From Trichloromonas sp034006665 (GTDB taxonomy: Bacteria; Desulfobacterota; Desulfuromonadia; Desulfuromonadales; Trichloromonadaceae), in NCBI RefSeq assembly GCF_034006665.1, contig NZ_JAVESI010000003.1:1-64000 (forward strand): a stretch of DNA of 64,000 bases, read 5' to 3'. The position numbers were made by a program, and so were the translations under genes. The notes beneath the pieces are model-generated. The model did no database searches. It was not told the DNA's origin and saw only the letters and a list, made by a program, of their open reading frames with translations. This document shows positions 59,791 to 64,000 of the stretch, piece by piece; positions within the stretch are counted from its first letter, which is position 1, and each line of letters starts with the position of its first letter.

Positions 59791-60453
59791 TCAGATCATC
59801 TTGACCAGAGCCTTGACGGCCTTTTCAATCCCTTCGGCCGCTTCGCTGATGTGCCCCGCCAGCATGTAGGCCGGGGTGGTGACGAGCTTGTTTTCCTTGT
59901 CGATCACGCATTCGGTCACCGGGCAGTTGACATGCTCGGCGCCCATGGCGGTCAGGGCCTGAGCGGTGCCTTCATCGTTGCCGATGGTCAGCTTGTGGGT
60001 GACCTTGTCGCTGCCGAGCACCCGGGCCACGATTGCCGGGGAGATGCAGATCGCGCCTAGGGGCTTGCGCTCGGTCAGGATCTCGCGGATCAGGCGGCTG
60101 ACCTCGGAATGTACCTCGCACTCGGTTCCTTTAACGGCAAAATTAGAGAGATTCTTGGCGGCGCCAAAGCCGCCGGGGAGAACCAGGGCGTCGATGTCCG
60201 CCGCCTTCACGTCTTTGATGTCGCGAATCTTGCCCCGGGCGATCCGGGCCGATTCGGCAAGGACGTTACGTTTTTCGCCGGCTGCGACATCGCCGGTGAG
60301 ATGGTTGACGACATGCATCTGTTCCATGTTCGGAGCCATGCAGACCGCCTCGGCCCCGGCCCGGTCAATGGCCAGTAGGGTGATAACCGCCTCGTGAATT
60401 TCGCTGCCGTCGTACACCCCGCAGCCGGAAAGGATTACGCCTACTTTTGCCAT
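59791..60453 (-). CDS. elbB: ElbB/DJ-1 superfamily protein (isoprenoid biosynthesis glyoxalase-like)
   Basis: A 220-residue ElbB of the DJ-1/PfpI class. The opening VGVILSGCGVYDGSEIHEAV and the AICISPAIVARVLG region with its Cys near 134-147, plus NDEGTAQALTAMGAEHVNC near 160-178, match the family. Its role is unclear; other members act as glyoxalase-type enzymes, with an old link to isoprenoid synthesis. ATG at 60453 has an AGGAGG-like site. It leads the elbB - rubredoxin - ferredoxin unit. Confidence 0.9.
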   Translation of the reverse strand: MAKVGVILSGCGVYDGSEIHEAVITLLAIDRAGAEAVCMAPNMEQMHVVNHLTGDVAAGEKRNVLAESARIARGKIRDIKDVKAADIDALVLPGGFGAAKNLSNFAVKGTECEVHSEVSRLIREILTERKPLGAICISPAIVARVLGSDKVTHKLTIGNDEGTAQALTAMGAEHVNCPVTECVIDKENKLVTTPAYMLAGHISEAAEGIEKAVKALVKMI

Positions 60454-60582
60454 GATCAGTAACCTCCTTGTCGCTCGAATCGATAGGACGCGGCCCCTGG
60501 CCGACACGCTGGGACGGTCGGTGGCGGAGCCTGCTTTGCTGGGAATGGAGAACCGGACGGTACGTTGCCCTGACGGGGAAGC

Positions 60583-60606
60583 GGGCGGGATAAAGGAGTC
60601 CCGCCC
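60583..60606. repeat. Hairpin repeat upstream of elbB
   Basis: GGGCGGGA pairs with TCCCGCCC around TAAAGGAG and is followed by CTATG. It resembles the unit at 49517-49536 in ending GCCCCTAYG. Possibly a dispersed hairpin element. Confidence 0.35.
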
Positions 60607-60674
60607 CTATGTACCGACGTCCAGCTTAAAGGGTAGAAGAAGTGCCGGGAATGTCAAGCTGTGGGCGGGCCGAC

Positions 60675-61271
60675 CTAGCCCCCTTTGGAATAGATGACCG
60701 CCACCGCTCGGGTCGGGGCGTCGGCGATAGCGACATAACCGTGGGGTTCGGTGGAATCATAGTAAACCGAATCGCCGGGGGCGAGGGTCATGACCCGGTC
60801 GCCGTAATGGAATTCGAGAGCGCCTTCCAGCACAAAGAGGAATTCTTCCCCTTCGTGGCTGACCTGCAAGCCCTCGGCCTCTTGGCGCGGTTCGAATTCG
60901 ACCAGGAAAGGTTCCATGTTGCGGTGCTTCTTGCCGAAAGCCAGGGAGTGGTAGGCGTAGGGGGGCGGGACTTCCTCCTCTCCCGGTCGACGGTACATGC
61001 GCCGACTTTCACCGGAGCGAGTGAGGATGCACTTTTCGTTATGCCCTTCTTCCTGAAAAAAGGAGTGCAGTCCGACCTTGAAGGCCTTGGAGATGCGTAG
61101 CAGGGTGCCTAAGGGGGGGATGACCTGCTCGTTTTCGATCTGTGACAGCAGGGGTTTGGAAAGGCCGGTGACATCGGCCAGATCCTGCAGGGTCATGCGC
61201 CGCTCCTGGCGCAGGCGCCGCACCTTGAAGCCGATCTGTAACTCCTTGACCTCTTCCCGAATATTTTCCAT
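60675..61271 (-). CDS. XRE-family regulator with cupin domain
   Basis: A 198-residue regulator. An N-terminal helix-turn-helix (KVRRLRQERRMTLQDLADVTGLS near 17-39) is joined to a C-terminal cupin (about 120-190: HEGEEFLFVLEGALEFHYGD, YYDSTEPHGY). This layout is common for repressors that bind a small ligand. The gene is upstream of elbB on the same strand but 221 bases away; it may control its neighbours. The ligand is unknown. Confidence 0.9.
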   Translation of the reverse strand: MENIREEVKELQIGFKVRRLRQERRMTLQDLADVTGLSKPLLSQIENEQVIPPLGTLLRISKAFKVGLHSFFQEEGHNEKCILTRSGESRRMYRRPGEEEVPPPYAYHSLAFGKKHRNMEPFLVEFEPRQEAEGLQVSHEGEEFLFVLEGALEFHYGDRVMTLAPGDSVYYDSTEPHGYVAIADAPTRAVAVIYSKGG

Positions 61272-61449
61272 GGTGGCTACCCCATTGTTTTTTTTAAGTT
61301 TCTACCCCGGGCTGGGCGGCAAGTCAAGGCCTTTATGGGGACTGGGCGGGTGCTCCCTCCGCAGCGGGGATCTTTTCCGGCCAGGGTTGGCCCCCTTTGT
61401 GTTATCCTCGACAGAAAAGTCCGCCGCCCACCGGCGGCGAAGGGGAGCG

Positions 61450-62193
61450 ATGGACCGTTTTCACCATGGCGGGATCGAAGGGGTCTGGTTCGATCTGGAC
61501 GGCACCCTCCTGGATGTGGAGATGCGCCGCTTTATCCCGGCCTACACCCGGGGTCTCGCCGGCTATTTCGCCGACCTGGCGCCTCCGGAGAACTTCGCCG
61601 AACTGCTTCTTGCCACGACCCTGGAGCTGCTGCGCCGAGAGGACGGAGCAGGCAGCAACGAGGCTTTTTTTCTGGAGCGGGTGACCGCACCCCTGGGGAT
61701 CGACGGAGAAGATTTCAAGGGGCGGCTTGCCGTCTACTGTGATGCGGAACTTGCCGCTCTGGCCCCCTTGGTGCGTCCCCACCCTTTGGCCCGGGCGGCT
61801 TTGGAGCATTGTCGCCGAGCTGGCCTGCGGGTGGTTCTTGCGACCAATCCGGTCTTCCCCCGAGCGGTCATCGAAGCGCGCATGGCCTGGGGCGGATTCG
61901 TCGACTATCCCTTTGAACTGGTGACCACCTACGAAAACAGCCGTTACTGCAAGCCCCATCCCGGCTATTTCAGCGATATTCTCGAACGCATGGGGTTAGC
62001 GCCCGACCGCTGTCTGATGATCGGCAACGATACCGAGCTCGATCTGGCGGCGCGGCGGGCTGGCGTCCCGACCTTTCTCGCCGATACCTGGCTGATCGAT
62101 CGTCTGCAAGGTGCCTTCCGCGCCGACTATCGGGGGAGTCTGGCGGACCTGTGCCGGCTTGTGGATCGTCTCGGCGCTGTCGGGGGTCATTGA
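61450..62193 (+). CDS. HAD-family hydrolase
   Basis: A 247-residue haloacid-dehalogenase-like phosphatase. Motif I VWFDLDGTLLDVE near 12-24 holds the two Asp, motif II is LATNP near 130, motif III KPHPGYF near 166, motif IV MIGNDTELDLAARRAG near 187-202. Its substrate is not known. The ATG at 61450 follows AGGGGAGCG; the longer upstream frame would run through a non-coding stretch. Confidence 0.85.
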   Translation: MDRFHHGGIEGVWFDLDGTLLDVEMRRFIPAYTRGLAGYFADLAPPENFAELLLATTLELLRREDGAGSNEAFFLERVTAPLGIDGEDFKGRLAVYCDAELAALAPLVRPHPLARAALEHCRRAGLRVVLATNPVFPRAVIEARMAWGGFVDYPFELVTTYENSRYCKPHPGYFSDILERMGLAPDRCLMIGNDTELDLAARRAGVPTFLADTWLIDRLQGAFRADYRGSLADLCRLVDRLGAVGGH

Positions 62194-62323
62194 CAGTTTT
62201 CGCTTTTTTGGCTAATCTGCTGGTGTTTCGAAGAGTTGCGTGAAGGTCGGCGGCATCCTCCGGCCCACGGGCACGCCGCGACGGCGATAACTCAACTTTT
62301 AGTTCCAGGGTGGGGAGGATTTC

Positions 62324-62593
62324 ATGGCGAGGCTTGTGGATAATCCGGAGTTGGCTTTCCGACTGGCGCGGGCGATTGTTTCGGACATCGCCCTCTACAA
62401 TCAGGACAAGGTCCGCGAAGGAATCATGAAAGACACGATTTTCGATCTGCTTTCCGAAGAGATCGAAGAGGGGCGTGAACACTTCCGCAGTCGGATCGTT
62501 CCCGATATGGAGAATTCCGACCATCTTTTCGATCGGGCTCTTGTCGATGTCATGATCAAGCAGGCTGGCAAGATCGAAAGTCCCATCTGGTAG
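62324..62593 (+). CDS. Hypothetical protein, 89 residues
   Basis: Acidic, helical protein, no family recognised. A GGGGAGGATTTC site precedes ATG 62324, and its stop is immediately followed by the rluD ATG, so it is likely a real gene coupled with rluD. The sequence reads as a small globular helical domain: LARAIVSDIALYNQDKVREG, then FDLLSEEIEEG and a C-terminal VMIKQAGKIES. Perhaps widespread in the group but of unknown role. Confidence 0.65.
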   Translation: MARLVDNPELAFRLARAIVSDIALYNQDKVREGIMKDTIFDLLSEEIEEGREHFRSRIVPDMENSDHLFDRALVDVMIKQAGKIESPIW

Positions 62594-63613
62594 ATGGAGT
62601 CCCTTCGCCAACTGCTTTTTCCTTACGGGCGCTCGGCCGAGCGCCTCGATCGCTTCTTGGCGGAACAGCTACCGGAACTCTCCCGTTCCCAGTTGAAAAT
62701 CCTGATTGACGACGGCCGGGTCCGGCTCGGCGACAAGCCGGTCAAACCCAGCCTTCGTCTTCGGGGGGGGGAGGCGGTGACGGTCGTGATCCCGCCGCCG
62801 GAGCCCGTCGCCGCCCAGCCCCAGGATCTCCCCCTGACGATTCTTTATGAGGATTCGCGCCTGATCGTGGTTGACAAACCGGCTGGTCTGGTGGTACATC
62901 CGGCCGCCGGTCATCGTGAGGGAACGCTGGTCAACGCCCTGCTTCATCACTGCCGCGACCTGGCGGGGATCGGCGGGGAACTGCGGCCGGGGATCGTCCA
63001 CCGCCTCGACAAGGACACCTCGGGGGTGATGGTGGCGACCAAGGATGACGCCGCTCATCAGCATCTGGCCGCCCAGTTCAAGGTCCATTCCATCACCCGC
63101 CGCTACCTGGCCCTGATCCACGGACTGCCGACCGCCGCGTCCGGGACTATCGACCGCCCCATCGGCCGGCATCCGCTCCAGCGCAAGAAGATGAGTACGC
63201 AAAGCCGCGCCGGGCGGCGCGCCGTCACCCACTGGCGGGTTTTGCGCCGCTATGTCGCCGACGGTTTGGCTCTGGTGGAACTGGCTCTGGAAACGGGGCG
63301 CACCCACCAGATCCGCGTGCATCTTTCCGAGTTGGGCATGCCGGTGGTCGGCGATCCGGTCTACGGCGGCAGCCAACGGGGCAAGGCGCTGGTCGACCCC
63401 GAGTTGCGCGCCATGGTCCGGGCTCTGGGGCGCCAGGCTCTACATGCCCGACTGCTCGGTTTTATACACCCGGAAAGCGGCGCCTACCTGGAGTTTCAAA
63501 GCCCGCTTCCCCCGGAACTGGCCGAACTCGTCGCCTATCTCGACAACAAATACCGTCTCTCCGTCGATCCGGCGGAACAGGCTCTTTCCTTTGGAGAATC
63601 CCTTCCGTCATGA
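62594..63613 (+). CDS. rluD: RluA-family 23S rRNA pseudouridine synthase (RluD-like)
   Basis: A 339-residue pseudouridine synthase. The S4 RNA-binding domain is N-terminal (RLDRFLAEQLPELSRSQLK near 16-34), the catalytic domain shows IVHRLDKDTSGVMV near 133-146 with the catalytic Asp, and LETGRTHQIRVHLSE near 232-246. RluD-type length. The pgeF start overlaps its stop by four bases (ATGA), as in many bacteria where yfiH follows rluD. Confidence 0.95.
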   Translation: MESLRQLLFPYGRSAERLDRFLAEQLPELSRSQLKILIDDGRVRLGDKPVKPSLRLRGGEAVTVVIPPPEPVAAQPQDLPLTILYEDSRLIVVDKPAGLVVHPAAGHREGTLVNALLHHCRDLAGIGGELRPGIVHRLDKDTSGVMVATKDDAAHQHLAAQFKVHSITRRYLALIHGLPTAASGTIDRPIGRHPLQRKKMSTQSRAGRRAVTHWRVLRRYVADGLALVELALETGRTHQIRVHLSELGMPVVGDPVYGGSQRGKALVDPELRAMVRALGRQALHARLLGFIHPESGAYLEFQSPLPPELAELVAYLDNKYRLSVDPAEQALSFGESLPS

Positions 63614-64000
63614 AACTCGTCAAACAGGGAAAGCTTCATTATCTGCAACCCGTCTGGGGGGAGGCCGCCGGGGTCCGTGCCGGTTTCACCACCCGTAACG
63701 GCGGCATCAGCCGTGCTCCTTACAATTCGCTCAACCTCGGTTTCAATACCGATGATCCCCGCCACAACGTGGAGGGCAACCGTTCGACTCTGGCCCGGGC
63801 TTTCGATTTGCAGCCCCATCAGTTGCTGACGGTGAAACAGGTGCATGGCACCGATGTGCTGGTGGTCGATCAGCCGAACGCCGATCTCTCCCACTTTCTG
63901 CAGGTGGAATGCGATGCGGTGATCACCAACCAGCTGGGCATGATGATCGGCGTCCTGGTGGCCGACTGCTTCCCGGTGCTTCTCTACGACCCGCTCAAGC
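63610..64000 (+). CDS. pgeF: Purine nucleoside phosphorylase/laccase-domain protein PgeF (YfiH), partial
   Basis: The first 130 residues of a YfiH/PgeF-type protein, cut by the window end. FTTRNGGIS near 26-34, NLGFNTDDP and VKQVHGTDVLVVD with the conserved His near 76-88, and VADCFPVLLYDP near 117-128 (Cys metal ligand) are the family motifs. The family acts as a purine nucleoside phosphorylase/deaminase or in correcting misformed peptidoglycan. Its start overlaps the rluD stop (ATGA). Confidence 0.9.
   Translation, partial: MKLVKQGKLHYLQPVWGEAAGVRAGFTTRNGGISRAPYNSLNLGFNTDDPRHNVEGNRSTLARAFDLQPHQLLTVKQVHGTDVLVVDQPNADLSHFLQVECDAVITNQLGMMIGVLVADCFPVLLYDPLK

Overview
The window looks like chromosomal DNA from a GC-rich anaerobe of the Desulfuromonadales/Geobacterales group (Desulfuromonadota). 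The basis is gene content: two periplasmic-type multiheme c cytochromes, a DUF4388 protein next to a PilT-like ATPase, short-form HisG with HisZ, flavin-dependent ThyX, a rubredoxin/ferredoxin pair and a SAM-I riboswitch before metX. Genus or species cannot be fixed from sequence reading alone.

Layout. 1-126 is the 3' end (domains V and VI) of a group II intron, followed by about 350 bases with no recognisable gene. 480-2830 (minus) carries a DUF3422 membrane protein, a CoA-binding protein and rnhA. 3041-5944 (plus) is a DUF4388 regulator plus a PilT-family ATPase. 6097-12812 (minus) holds tRNA-Glu, tRNA-Lys, purA, hisZ, serA, a cold-shock gene and pepA. 13367-22626 (plus) holds a chemotaxis receptor, a metallo-beta-lactamase-fold hydrolase, a second-type EF-G, pepN, a nucleotide-sugar-epimerase-like gene and a DUF2835 gene.

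22828-28325 is the most striking part: a 1530-residue secreted cytochrome with 77 CXXCH haem motifs by my count, built from about 19 tandem four-haem modules of two alternating kinds, and next to it a 286-residue 12-haem cytochrome. They end at a strong terminator, and no outer-membrane porin gene is nearby. They are probable extracellular or periplasmic electron-transfer proteins.

28420-33376 (minus) has an Slp-like lipoprotein, a LOG-family protein, a YkgJ-like protein, RNase P RNA, a zinc-ribbon coiled-coil protein, a Nif3-like protein and a CAT-anticodon tRNA. 33428-51960 is one long co-directional minus-strand housekeeping block: rho, rpmE, thyX, prfA, prmC, murA, hisG-D-B-H-A-F-IE, yqeY-like, cvpA, mutS2, dnaG and rpoD. 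It lacks hisC; HisZ, which short HisG needs, lies about 37 kb away beside purA.

52404-64000 contains a lipoprotein, an MFS transporter, gluQRS, an Rrf2 regulator, the SAM-I riboswitch and metX, an orphan 148-residue protein, lipA, a compact elbB-rubredoxin-ferredoxin cluster, a cupin-type XRE regulator, a HAD hydrolase, a small conserved-looking orphan, rluD and the start of pgeF (cut by the window end).
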